A stretch of DNA of 64,000 nucleotides from positions 1 to 64,000 of the forward strand of contig NZ_AUDR01000017.1 in NCBI RefSeq assembly GCF_000425565.1, in the 5' to 3' direction. Below the pieces are notes generated by a model that saw nothing but the letters and a program-made list of their open reading frames with translations, was not told the DNA's origin and did no database searches. How positions within the stretch are numbered: the first letter of the stretch is position 1; the number at the start of each line of letters is the position of its first letter. The position numbers and the translations under genes are program-made. Below are positions 26,001 through 32,868 of the stretch, piece by piece. This stretch comes from Tepidiphilus margaritifer DSM 15129 (lineage in GTDB: Bacteria; Pseudomonadota; Gammaproteobacteria; Burkholderiales; Rhodocyclaceae).

Positions 26001-26919
26001 CCGAGGCCATCTGGGCCATCAATGAACGACGCGGATCGGCTCCTTCATCGATTCCGAACGTCGCGCTCAGGCTCTCCAGCCCATTGGGCGTGATGGCCAG
26101 TGCACGGGCGTGACAGGGTCGATCGAGTAACCCACGGGAGCGCAGAAGGGCGACCGTGGTCTCCGCGTACGAGCAGGCCTGGCAGAGCTTGTAGAGCGGC
26201 TTGTCCTCGCTCGTGAGCGCACCGAGATAGTTCTGGATGTCTTCGGAGAGCTCGAACGCTTCGCCGCTCACTTCTGCGGCCACGCGCGCAAACACGCTAC
26301 GCGAATCGACGATTCGGCGATGCCGGAGCAGCTCATCGAGGTGCGCATCCTGTCTGCGGAAGTCGCCCAAGTTACCGGGCATGTCATAGGAATACTCCTG
26401 CACCAGCAGGTAGTCCTCGTTGGGCGCGGCGAGCCACAGCAGGAAGTCTGCGTTCGCGGGCTGCCCTTTGCGCGACCAGGCTGGGTCTACGATGCCGGTG
26501 AGTCCCATCTCTCCGTAGAATGCTTCCCGAATTCCAGCACGCGGCGTGGATTCGCCCGGGAGCATCAGGGGGCACCAGAGTGCTTTGACCCTCAGAGCTT
26601 CGGGTTTCTTGGCAAAGTGCTTCCTGATGGCTTTCAGGTACTCACGGGTTGCCGTGTACCCGACACCGTACGCAGTCAGAGCCAGTTGGCGAACGCCTGC
26701 CTTGATGACTTCTCGCGCCCCCTCGTCGAGAAGGTTCAGTTCCTTGGCCAAGGTCCTCGACACGTCCAGCAGCCTGATCGTGCGCCAGCGCTCCAGCCCG
26801 GGTCGATTGCGCTCGATGAGACCTTGCTCGATGAGGCAGGCAAGCACCCCGCGCTTCACCAGAACCTCATACGCCTGCCCCCAGAGAACCGCCTGCCGAT
26901 GAAAACTCAGCTCGGTCAT
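23044..26919 (-). CDS. Giant helicase-like ATPase of unknown system (1291 residues)
   Basis: Start ATG 26919 has AAGGAGAG upstream and overlaps the preceding stop (ATGA). Residues 446-453 are a Walker A loop (GNPGIGKT), VVMVDE at 657-662 a Walker B, ARQVIYFAQDKLFLRQL (822-838) reads as helicase motif IV, VFLMTSSGARGVSFP (882-896) as motif V and EIAQLIYRGRG (916-926) as motif VI with arginine finger, so this is a superfamily 2-type translocase, nearest in style to XPD/DinG. An unusually long insert (about 470-650) separates Walker A and B. The 445-residue N-terminal region is unassigned; NADFLLWL...LLVQEYSYD (156-179) has the spacing of a PD-(D/E)XK nuclease core but Ser where Lys is expected. 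The 360-residue C-terminal region is also unassigned. Probably works with the upstream 1036-residue protein. Confidence 0.75.
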   Translation of the reverse strand: MTELSFHRQAVLWGQAYEVLVKRGVLACLIEQGLIERNRPGLERWRTIRLLDVSRTLAKELNLLDEGAREVIKAGVRQLALTAYGVGYTATREYLKAIRKHFAKKPEALRVKALWCPLMLPGESTPRAGIREAFYGEMGLTGIVDPAWSRKGQPANADFLLWLAAPNEDYLLVQEYSYDMPGNLGDFRRQDAHLDELLRHRRIVDSRSVFARVAAEVSGEAFELSEDIQNYLGALTSEDKPLYKLCQACSYAETTVALLRSRGLLDRPCHARALAITPNGLESLSATFGIDEGADPRRSLMAQMASAYRNTEKLADGDEDGLVELIERVFKGVVMKLPKELRSGMKALRSMPQPGEDYVFEFDEQVKGFHNPTDGLTLDEALALVDERPELQRYFGGSVKHAVGTVMQEIMESREKISLRDVHAASIVAAMRCARPGRLNVIALEGNPGIGKTTALRSYLSKKQDGFLFLYVSPRVVINREVTHGMARHEGLPTGILTVTTNAALISAAKRWHDEQVKRGLDTPRHIDGAVVADGVPNLIKPKGAILVLDPEQEQEIDTHHASTRLLKDTLSEHEDLVKDRTLIGVLRGMAEISRTLLEENPDVNRLVLTAALQGLRDRDNAKTTIDALSSLFVNKASTAAGIAERRGFAKRMPTIVVMVDELAGDGAGARFVHAIATWLQREFIDCFEDEPCPFTVSLVISDASLGNEVVLDSYLNAGERAPDKVLVSKSAGRLPFRLAATKVKVGTGRRDTLHVMTNSFPASNLYLHYRVQLSAVKLGMSTKEKSFGKPQTPREAIRTAAGEAMLAGAVRQILKALQANARQVIYFAQDKLFLRQLRNTLVEEHKEDGLNLENVQILDSSVPGFRRRELVDPKVRDTVKVFLMTSSGARGVSFPLTDWIIASVPRFNIEAALMEIAQLIYRGRGMYTDETGAQVSGDRVPRHLVMLVDDYVVCDGEMDKRQWLRQSLDLMTLLVMLRSSIYTRITGDAGLRQPLALVPVGAVGTEELISLMSQHVAEFVREADIFMASNTNRHLIALAARARDNVAELFSHARLNGVAKRDADGRSMVKADYVERLLRVAANPVGSLLTAAVEGTSIPDHMYFSGPVVVESWEGFEKQEVFAFEGHETQLTNASRALIGQLYEIDQSKEFPPAMRNAAQSLLRLLQRNQHDAANEFRTLKDLKSPNTWVAIPAGYYFFVHAETRQEGETFFLEDQPLWQEALGNTLNAGSAIIPPLPRYESFPWAAAVGRVSPLKLDLVFDDRYFMASNELNLLNTLLLAKTSDDELTE

Positions 26920-29900
26920 TCGCTCTCCTTGTGAAGGACCTTGGTGACGTGTGCAAGGACGGCTGGCAGCGACAGGAACACCGAGCCTGCTCGACGGCGA
27001 GTCATCACCTCGATTTCTCCCGCGGCGGACCGTTTGACGGGGTTGGCCCAACCGTACGGGTCGAGGACGGGCATCAGGACGGGACTTGCCTTGGTTGGCG
27101 CTTTTTCGCTCTCCATGAAATGCACGGCTCGCAGTACGCTGATGAGCGATTTGCGGACTTCGGCTGCCTCGTTACCAATGCCGAGGATGTTCTGGCGCAC
27201 GGTTTCGCGCATTTCCACGTCGGTGATGCGCTGTTCGACATCGAAGAAATACGTGCAGAAACCCGACTGCGGTCTGCTGTCTTCGTCGCCAACGACGGCC
27301 AATGTGGCGAAGGTATAGACGGGCATGACGCTGCGTAGCACGGCCTCACTCATGGACTCGTACATCTTCTGATGGTCCTTGAAACTCAGCACCTCGAATC
27401 CGCTCTCGCCGTTGTCGCGCTTGCGCAGGCGAGTGGCAGGAAATACGTCGCGTCGCAGGGGGTAAAGGTAGACATCCGGAAAGCGCTTCACTACCTCGTC
27501 CAGGAATTCCAGCGTGCCATGGGGCGCGTGACGCTCTGCGGCCCGACCGATATGCCGGTTTCCGAAGTGCTGGGAGAGCAGCATCACGTGCCTGAACCCC
27601 ATCTGGCGCAGCCGCGCGATTTCCTCCAGGATGGGCTGTGGGGTCCTGAATTCCTTGCGACTTTCGACGAGGCGTTGGTGCATGTAGAGTGTCTTCAAGG
27701 TGGCACCGTTTTGGTCGCGCTGCGCGACGTAGGTGCAACTAAGGAAGATGTGCCCGTCCGCGTCGGCGTGCGCCGGGTGGGAGTCGCAAGGACGGGTCAC
27801 GTAGGCCACCAGGGCCACCTTGTCGAGCGCCCCCTCGAGAGGGAAGCGCAGCTTCTGGCCGCCGAGCAGTGCGTGAAGCGCCCCTCTTCTCTTCCACCGT
27901 AGGGTGCTGCTGTCGGCCTGCGTCGTGACGCCCTGCACCTTGACAAAACCCTCCCGCGCCAAAGCCATCTCTATGGCATGACTTGCGGCGTAGACGGCGG
28001 TATTGCCATCATGGGCATCCGCTTCACGATCGGCCTGACGTCCGGTGTGCTGTAGTCGCAGCATGGTGATGCCGGCCTCTGGTAGGCGAGCCCGCAAACG
28101 GCGCTGAACCTCATACAAGGTCACGTAGGCGAGCAAGGTAAATGCAGTCACCGAGGCGGCACGAAGTTGCTCCCTCAATGCTCGCTCCTCATCTGGGTCT
28201 TGATCGGTGACGCGCAGCTTCAGCAAGGACAGGTCGTACTGAAGATCGACCCCGACACCCGCCTCGAAGGGCTTGTCATCCCAAAGGTCGGGGACGGTGG
28301 TCTGACTTCCCTTGTCCCAACGCACTGGAATGAATCGCACGGGGAGCAACGCAGCGGACAGGTCGCGCTTCATGGCCAGACGGGTCCCTGTACTTGTCGC
28401 GACCAAGGCCCGCTCCTGAAGCTGCGTCTTGACCGAATACGAAGCAAGGCTTCCCGGGACGATCTCCTCTGCGGAAACGCTCAAGTGGCCGAACCAGGCC
28501 ACTGAGTTCTCGCCGGTCTCCGACTTGACCAAGATGTCGGTGTTCGGGGTAATCGATTCGATGGCATCCCAGTTGACGATATCTCTGTGCAGAAAGACAC
28601 GGAATTTGTCGGCGGCTGCGTTCGCCAGGCCGATCACCTTGCCCGAGCGTGTCTTCAATACCATGATGAGTTCATCGGCCAGTCCATCGACGACATGGCT
28701 GCGTGACGCCAGTTCGGCCAGCGTCTTCTCGATCGTGGCTCTGGGGTCGATTCGTAGGCGAGAAGCGAATTGCTTCGCCTCTGCGAGCACGTCGAGCGTG
28801 TCTGGCTTGGCGAGCGACTTCGGGATTACCAGGTGCAGGAAGAGGAGTTCCGCGAGGTCTCGCTTGACCCTCTTGTTTGGATCGACCTCGGAGACCAGAT
28901 TCTGCCTCAAACGCGCCATGCGCGTGTCGAACGCAGACTTTCCGGTTTCAGGATTGTTGCCGTTCACGCGAAATCGGTACGACACCTCGCGCACGGTGGC
29001 AAACCCTTGATTCGGCTCGGTCCGTGTCTCGAAGAGCTGGGCCGACCACTCCGGCCATACAGACAGGCAGTTGTAGAAAAGCGCTTTGCGCAGGTGCTCA
29101 GAGAAGTCAGAGTTGTTGGCCTGGCCAAAGACGGTTGCCGCATCGAGGAGCAAGGCTTCGCCCTTTGGGCTGCCAAAGATCTCGTAGCACTGTGTGACGC
29201 GGCGCACGTACTCTTTGAACCCCTCGCTTGCCGACTGGGTTGCCAGGGCCTCCATGATGCGCATGGTGACCTGAAGACGCACACGGGCAAGTGCATCGTC
29301 GTCCAGAAAGTCGATGAACTCACGGATGAGGCTACCTGGGCGATTGCGTTGAGCGCGGATACAGTCGAGTGTTTCCTCGATCTCATCGTCGTCCAAGCCG
29401 TCCTTTCGTAGCTTGTTCTCGATGCCCTTGAGCATCATCTCCAGCCCGTCGCGGCCATCGACCGTCTCGATGGCCGTGAGGACTCTGCCGATGTCCTTGC
29501 TTCGCTCCTGCGCGCGGCGCTCACTCGAGGCGAACACGATGGGAACCATCGAGGCGACTGAGGGAAGCTGCGGCACCTGCTCCCCTATGGATCGCGCAAG
29601 CATCTCGATCCATTCTTCCGTAGACCCCAATGCAAGCGTCTCGATCTCTGCGCCCGACAAGGCAGCATCCAATTTTGCAGCCACGATGGACTGTAGCTTC
29701 TCGATCGCTTTGGAGGTGCTGCTGTCTGTCGAGTGCAGCAGGCGGCCTCCGATCCGCGCGGCCATGCCCCTTCCCGGGATGTCCATATCGCGGATGAACC
29801 CCGTCTGCTCGCCAGGCGCAAACGCGCCTTTGAAGTCCTCCGAAGTGACGAGTGCGTATAGAGGCGCGCGCGTGTCGATGTGGAGCTTCGCCCCTTGCAT

Positions 29901-30026
29901 GCAGAGAAATCCTGCCGAGGAAGCCAACGCCTTACAAAGCAGCTCTACGAGCTTTGCGAGATCGAGAGAAGGGGTTACAGAGCGCGCGGACACCCTCGCG
30001 CCTCGCCGAGTATGTATAGGTTGCAT
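26916..30026 (-). CDS. 1036-residue protein of unknown family, partner of the helicase
   Basis: Start ATG 30026 follows GAGAGGA; the stop overlaps the helicase start, so the two are coupled. I do not recognise the family. Residues 1-330 are mostly helical and acidic (GLDDDEIEETLDCIRAQRNRP, 210-230 in part). Residues about 440-600 look beta-rich. From 730 on there is alternating strand/helix: VALVAYVTRPCD (737-748), HIFLSCTYVAQ (759-769), FRHVMLLSQHFGNRHIGRAA (811-830), DVYLYPLRRDVFP (851-863), YTFATLAVVGDED (904-916), CTYFFDVEQ (924-932). That order is compatible with an RNase H/PIWI-like fold, as in pPIWI-RE proteins that pair with DinG-type helicases, but no catalytic set can be assigned, so this is speculation. 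No signal peptide or membrane helix is evident. Confidence 0.7.
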   Translation of the reverse strand: MQPIHTRRGARVSARSVTPSLDLAKLVELLCKALASSAGFLCMQGAKLHIDTRAPLYALVTSEDFKGAFAPGEQTGFIRDMDIPGRGMAARIGGRLLHSTDSSTSKAIEKLQSIVAAKLDAALSGAEIETLALGSTEEWIEMLARSIGEQVPQLPSVASMVPIVFASSERRAQERSKDIGRVLTAIETVDGRDGLEMMLKGIENKLRKDGLDDDEIEETLDCIRAQRNRPGSLIREFIDFLDDDALARVRLQVTMRIMEALATQSASEGFKEYVRRVTQCYEIFGSPKGEALLLDAATVFGQANNSDFSEHLRKALFYNCLSVWPEWSAQLFETRTEPNQGFATVREVSYRFRVNGNNPETGKSAFDTRMARLRQNLVSEVDPNKRVKRDLAELLFLHLVIPKSLAKPDTLDVLAEAKQFASRLRIDPRATIEKTLAELASRSHVVDGLADELIMVLKTRSGKVIGLANAAADKFRVFLHRDIVNWDAIESITPNTDILVKSETGENSVAWFGHLSVSAEEIVPGSLASYSVKTQLQERALVATSTGTRLAMKRDLSAALLPVRFIPVRWDKGSQTTVPDLWDDKPFEAGVGVDLQYDLSLLKLRVTDQDPDEERALREQLRAASVTAFTLLAYVTLYEVQRRLRARLPEAGITMLRLQHTGRQADREADAHDGNTAVYAASHAIEMALAREGFVKVQGVTTQADSSTLRWKRRGALHALLGGQKLRFPLEGALDKVALVAYVTRPCDSHPAHADADGHIFLSCTYVAQRDQNGATLKTLYMHQRLVESRKEFRTPQPILEEIARLRQMGFRHVMLLSQHFGNRHIGRAAERHAPHGTLEFLDEVVKRFPDVYLYPLRRDVFPATRLRKRDNGESGFEVLSFKDHQKMYESMSEAVLRSVMPVYTFATLAVVGDEDSRPQSGFCTYFFDVEQRITDVEMRETVRQNILGIGNEAAEVRKSLISVLRAVHFMESEKAPTKASPVLMPVLDPYGWANPVKRSAAGEIEVMTRRRAGSVFLSLPAVLAHVTKVLHKESE

Positions 30027-30056
30027 GATTCGTTCCTCTCAAAAACGTGTGCAAAC

Positions 30057-30254
30057 CTACGCGTCAAGTCCCGGACGATTGCGTCGTGTCTTTATGGAGA
30101 GTTCCAGTTTGAGGTTCCCCACTTTTGTCGCCAGCGTCGCAAAGTCGATCACCGGTTCCATCTCCTGCAGGGGATCATCCAAGCGATCGAGCTTGGCGCG
30201 ATGCCCTTCCGCGGTAAAGAGGAGGTCGAACTGGATGGCGGTGCGGCGCGTCAT
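30057..30254 (-). pseudogene. Truncated IS5-type transposase, N-terminal stump
   Basis: A 65-codon frame from ATG 30254 encodes FDLLFTAEGHRAKLDRLDDP and EMEPVIDFATLATKV, which I recognise as the N terminus of IS5-family transposases (intact copies continue through APRP-rich and NLSDEQ-type helix segments to the DDE domain). After residue 46 or so the similarity stops and the frame runs into unrelated sequence that contains the right direct repeat, ending at 30057. The break at about 30107-30116 probably marks the insertion edge. The remaining transposase is not found on the left side. Confidence 0.55.
30063..30094. repeat. Right copy of the 32-base imperfect direct repeat
   Basis: Partner of 23015-23046. 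On the minus strand it carries GACG-CAAT-CGTC, where the left copy has CACG-CAAT-CGTG: the outer base pair is changed on both sides, keeping the stem. It lies 37 bases upstream of the 1036-residue gene and includes TTGAC, which could serve as the -35 of that operon. Confidence 0.75.
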
Positions 30255-30292
30255 GGTTCGGGCTTATCTCGAATCAGGACGTGGGAATTTTA

Positions 30293-30964
30293 TCAGGGGC
30301 CAGTGGTGGAGGAGTTTTTCGAGGTACCCTTGGGTTCGGCGCCCTGGCGGTCGAGCCGGCGGGCTTCTTCCTCGGGGATGTACTCGAAGACGCGCACGAC
30401 CTTGCGCACACCGCTGGTGGTGCGGGCGATGTGGGTGGCAGCGTCGGCTTCACGCCGCGTCACCAATCCCATGAGATAGACGACACCGTTCTCGGTCACC
30501 ACCTTGACATGGTTGGCGGCAAAGGCGCCGTTGCTCTGGTTGACGAAGCGGGCCTTGACTTGCGCCGTGATGCTCGAATCGCTCGCGCGCGAGCCCAGTG
30601 AGCTGGGGCTGGCGATCTGGATTTCGTTGACCACGTCGCGCACGTTCTCCGTTTCACGCGCGAGCTGCTCGGCCAGTGCCCGGTCTTCCTCGCGAGGGGC
30701 TTCGCCCGTGAGCAGCACGATGCGGTTGTAGGACGTCACGTTGATGTGAACACGATCGCCCAGCTGCCGGGCGATCTTGTCACCGACTTTCCATTCGATC
30801 GCTTCGTCGTCGACGATGGCACCGGTGGTGCGCCGGTCGGAGGCCACCGACGCGGTGACGGCGGCGCCGCCCGCCATGAGAGGAAAGCAGCCGGAAAGCG
30901 GCAGGGTCGACGCGGTGGCGAGCACGAGCAAGGCGAGGGTGGAGCGCAGGGACGTGCGGGTCAT
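30293..30964 (-). CDS. dolP: BON-domain outer-membrane lipoprotein
   Basis: 223 residues with a lipoprotein signal (STLPLSGC, Cys26) and two BON domains: about 57-125 (IARQLGDRVHINVTSYNRIV, VRDVVNEI) and 136-200 (ITAQVKARFVNQ, GVVYLMGLVTRREADAATHI, GVRKVVRVFEYI). DolP (YraP) binds anionic phospholipid at the outer membrane and supports envelope integrity. The tail is Lys/Ser/Thr-rich. It follows the SIS gene with a four-base overlap; its 3' end faces the accessory insertion 39 bases from the transposase stump's start codon. Confidence 0.93.
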   Translation of the reverse strand: MTRTSLRSTLALLVLATASTLPLSGCFPLMAGGAAVTASVASDRRTTGAIVDDEAIEWKVGDKIARQLGDRVHINVTSYNRIVLLTGEAPREEDRALAEQLARETENVRDVVNEIQIASPSSLGSRASDSSITAQVKARFVNQSNGAFAANHVKVVTENGVVYLMGLVTRREADAATHIARTTSGVRKVVRVFEYIPEEEARRLDRQGAEPKGTSKNSSTTGP

Positions 30965-31512
30965 GCGAAGTCTCCGAGAAGGACGGCGTCGAGGGCTTCG
31001 ACGAGAAGATCGAGGGTAAAGAGCATGAGTTCCCCGTGGCGCGACGGCGGAAGTTCCGGCAGTTCCAGGGGGACGTCGCTACCGGCGAGACCGCCGAACC
31101 ATTGGCCGTCGCCGTCGGTGCCGAGCGCGACGAGCGCGATCCCGTTTTCGTGGGCGGCCTCGCGCAGCGCCGTGGCGGTCGGACTCGGGCGGGCGAAGAG
31201 CAGCACGAGCGCATCACCCGGCTGCGCCAACGCCGTGAAGACGCGCAGCGCCGCTTCTCCTTCGCCTTCGAGCCGCAGCGCCGCCACCGGCGGGCGCTCG
31301 CGGTCGAGCCCGTGCCACAGGCGGTGGAGGAAGAGTTCGGCGAGTGCGCGTTCCGGGCCGCTCGCCCAGACGAGGATGCGGCCGCTCTGCAGCAGGCTCT
31401 GGGCCAAGATTTCGGCGGCCGCCGCGCACGGGGCAGCGAGCACCGGGGCCGTCTCCTGCAAGAGGGCGGACTGGAAGAGGAAAGGTTCGGTGAGATGTTC
31501 GATGAGATCCAT
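30961..31512 (-). CDS. SIS-domain protein (DiaA/GmhA-like)
   Basis: 183 residues forming one sugar-isomerase (SIS) domain: ILVWASGPERALAELFLHRL replaces the usual GNGGSAADA-type loop, and LVLLFARPSPTATALREAAHENG the second phosphosugar loop (usually SGNS). In enteric bacteria the SIS gene between yraN and dolP is diaA, which stimulates DnaA loading at oriC. The degenerate sugar-binding loops here argue for a structural or regulatory role over phosphoheptose isomerase activity. Coupled to dolP by overlap (ATGA). Confidence 0.82.
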   Translation of the reverse strand: MDLIEHLTEPFLFQSALLQETAPVLAAPCAAAAEILAQSLLQSGRILVWASGPERALAELFLHRLWHGLDRERPPVAALRLEGEGEAALRVFTALAQPGDALVLLFARPSPTATALREAAHENGIALVALGTDGDGQWFGGLAGSDVPLELPELPPSRHGELMLFTLDLLVEALDAVLLGDFA

Positions 31513-31538
31513 CGATTTAGTCTAACATGGCGCGTCGC

Positions 31539-31952
31539 TCACCAGGTTACGCCGAGATCGAACGCCCCCTGGATCCATTGGGGGACTTGGGCCTCGCCGT
31601 CGAAGGCGAGCACGTCGAAGCGGCAGGGGCGGGCCGCATGGCGCCGCCCGACGGGACCGTTGAGCCAGTAGCGGGCGGCAGCGAGGATGCGGCGCTGCTT
31701 GGCAGGGGTGACGCTCTCGGCGGCGCTGCCGTAATCGCTGCGCCGGCGGTGGCGTACTTCGAAGAAGACGAGTGTGTCTTGGTGCAGCCCGATGAGGTCG
31801 ATCTCGCCGCGGCGGCTGGTGGCGTTGCGCGCGAGCAGACGCACGCCTTGGCGTTCGAGCCAGGCGGCGGCGAGCGCCTCGTACGCGGTGCCGACGGCGC
31901 GGGTGCTTGTGGCGGCGAGGGGGTTTGGCGCAGAATCGGGTTTTCGTGTCAT
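31539..31952 (-). CDS. yraN: YraN family (UPF0102) nuclease-fold protein
   Basis: 137 residues. The family has a PD-(D/E)XK-like fold related to Holliday-junction resolvases: RRGEIDLIGLHQDTLVFFEV gives the GEIDL Asp and FFEVRHR Glu, then RFDVLAFDG. Its cellular role is not established. It precedes the SIS protein on the minus strand and is divergent from rsmI, whose start codon lies only 12 bases from the yraN start, so their 5' regions share one short control region. Confidence 0.9.
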   Translation of the reverse strand: MTRKPDSAPNPLAATSTRAVGTAYEALAAAWLERQGVRLLARNATSRRGEIDLIGLHQDTLVFFEVRHRRRSDYGSAAESVTPAKQRRILAAARYWLNGPVGRRHAARPCRFDVLAFDGEAQVPQWIQGAFDLGVTW

Positions 31953-31963
31953 GGGCGGAGGCG

Positions 31964-32848
31964 ATGGATCCGGAAGGAATGGCGGAAGGCGTATGGCGCC
32001 GGGCCGAACCGGCCCTCTATGTGGTGGCTACCCCCTTGGGGAATCTGGCCGATCTGAGCCCGCGCGCCCGCGCGGTGCTCGCCGGAGTCGATTGTATCGC
32101 GGCCGAGGACACGCGCCACAGCCAGAGATTGCTCGATGCTTGGGGCATACACACGCCGATGGTGCCGGCGCACGAGCACAACGAGCAGGCTGCCGCGCAG
32201 GCGATCGTGGCGCGGCTGGCGCGCGGCGAGCACGTGGCGCTGATTTCCGATGCGGGCACGCCCGGCATCTGCGATCCAGGCGCGCGCATCGTGGCTGCCG
32301 TGCGCGCAGCCGGCTTCGCGGTGGTGCCGATACCGGGGCCCAGCGCCGTGATCGCGGCGCTGTCGGTGGCGGGCTTCGTCGAGCCGGGGTTTCGCTTCAT
32401 CGGGTTTCTGCCGCCGAAGCAGGCGGCGCGGCGCAAACTCCTGGCTTTGCTGGCGACCGAGGAGGTGCCGGTGGCATGCTACGAGGCGCCGCACCGCGTG
32501 CGCGGGAGCGTGGCCGACATGCTGGAGGTGCTGGGCGGGGCGCGCGAGCTCTTCCTCGCGCGCGAGCTCACCAAGCGCTTCGAGGAGACGGTGCGCCTGC
32601 CGCTCGCGCAGATGCCCGATTGGCTCGAGGAGCGCGCCGAGCGCATGCGAGGTGAGTTCGTCCTCATCCTGGGGCCGGGCGATGTGCAGGCCGTGCGCGA
32701 GGAAACGGGGCGGCGGGTGCTCGCGCGCCTGACCGGGGTCGGAGTGCCGTTCGGAGAGGCGGTGCGGCTCGCGGCGGAATTGACCGGCGCCTCCAAGAAC
32801 CGGCTCTATGCCCAGGGGCTCGCCGCAGGGCAGGAGAATGACGAATGA
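31964..32848 (+). CDS. rsmI: 16S rRNA (cytidine-1402-2'-O)-methyltransferase
   Basis: Methylates C1402 in the ribosomal P site. 294 residues of the tetrapyrrole-methylase fold: LYVVATPLGNLADLSPRA, AAEDTRHSQRLL, ISDAGTPGICDPGARIV, VPIPGPSAVIAALSVAGF and the C-terminal LARELTKRFEE. ATG 31964 follows GGCGGAGG; another in-frame ATG at 31979 is possible. Divergent from yraN, the classic arrangement, but without lpoA between them. The stop overlaps an upstream alternative start of pyrC. Confidence 0.95.
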   Translation: MDPEGMAEGVWRRAEPALYVVATPLGNLADLSPRARAVLAGVDCIAAEDTRHSQRLLDAWGIHTPMVPAHEHNEQAAAQAIVARLARGEHVALISDAGTPGICDPGARIVAAVRAAGFAVVPIPGPSAVIAALSVAGFVEPGFRFIGFLPPKQAARRKLLALLATEEVPVACYEAPHRVRGSVADMLEVLGGARELFLARELTKRFEETVRLPLAQMPDWLEERAERMRGEFVLILGPGDVQAVREETGRRVLARLTGVGVPFGEAVRLAAELTGASKNRLYAQGLAAGQENDE

Positions 32849-32868
32849 GCGTCCCTGAAGGAGAAAGA

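Larger units (their letters stand above)
23015..30116. mobile_element. Accessory insertion carrying two giant coupled genes
   Basis: A block between the alkA-type gene and dolP holds only two very large minus-strand genes plus a transposase stump. Support for insertion: the flanking 32-base direct repeat (23015-23046 and 30063-30094), the truncated IS5-type transposase at its upstream edge (about 30107-30254), and more AT-rich DNA than the neighbours; counted by eye, 24361-24420 has 31 G+C of 60 against 41 of 60 at 43261-43320. No integrase is inside, so mobility would be in trans or ancient. Exact ends are inferred from the repeats and the transposase break point. Confidence 0.6.
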
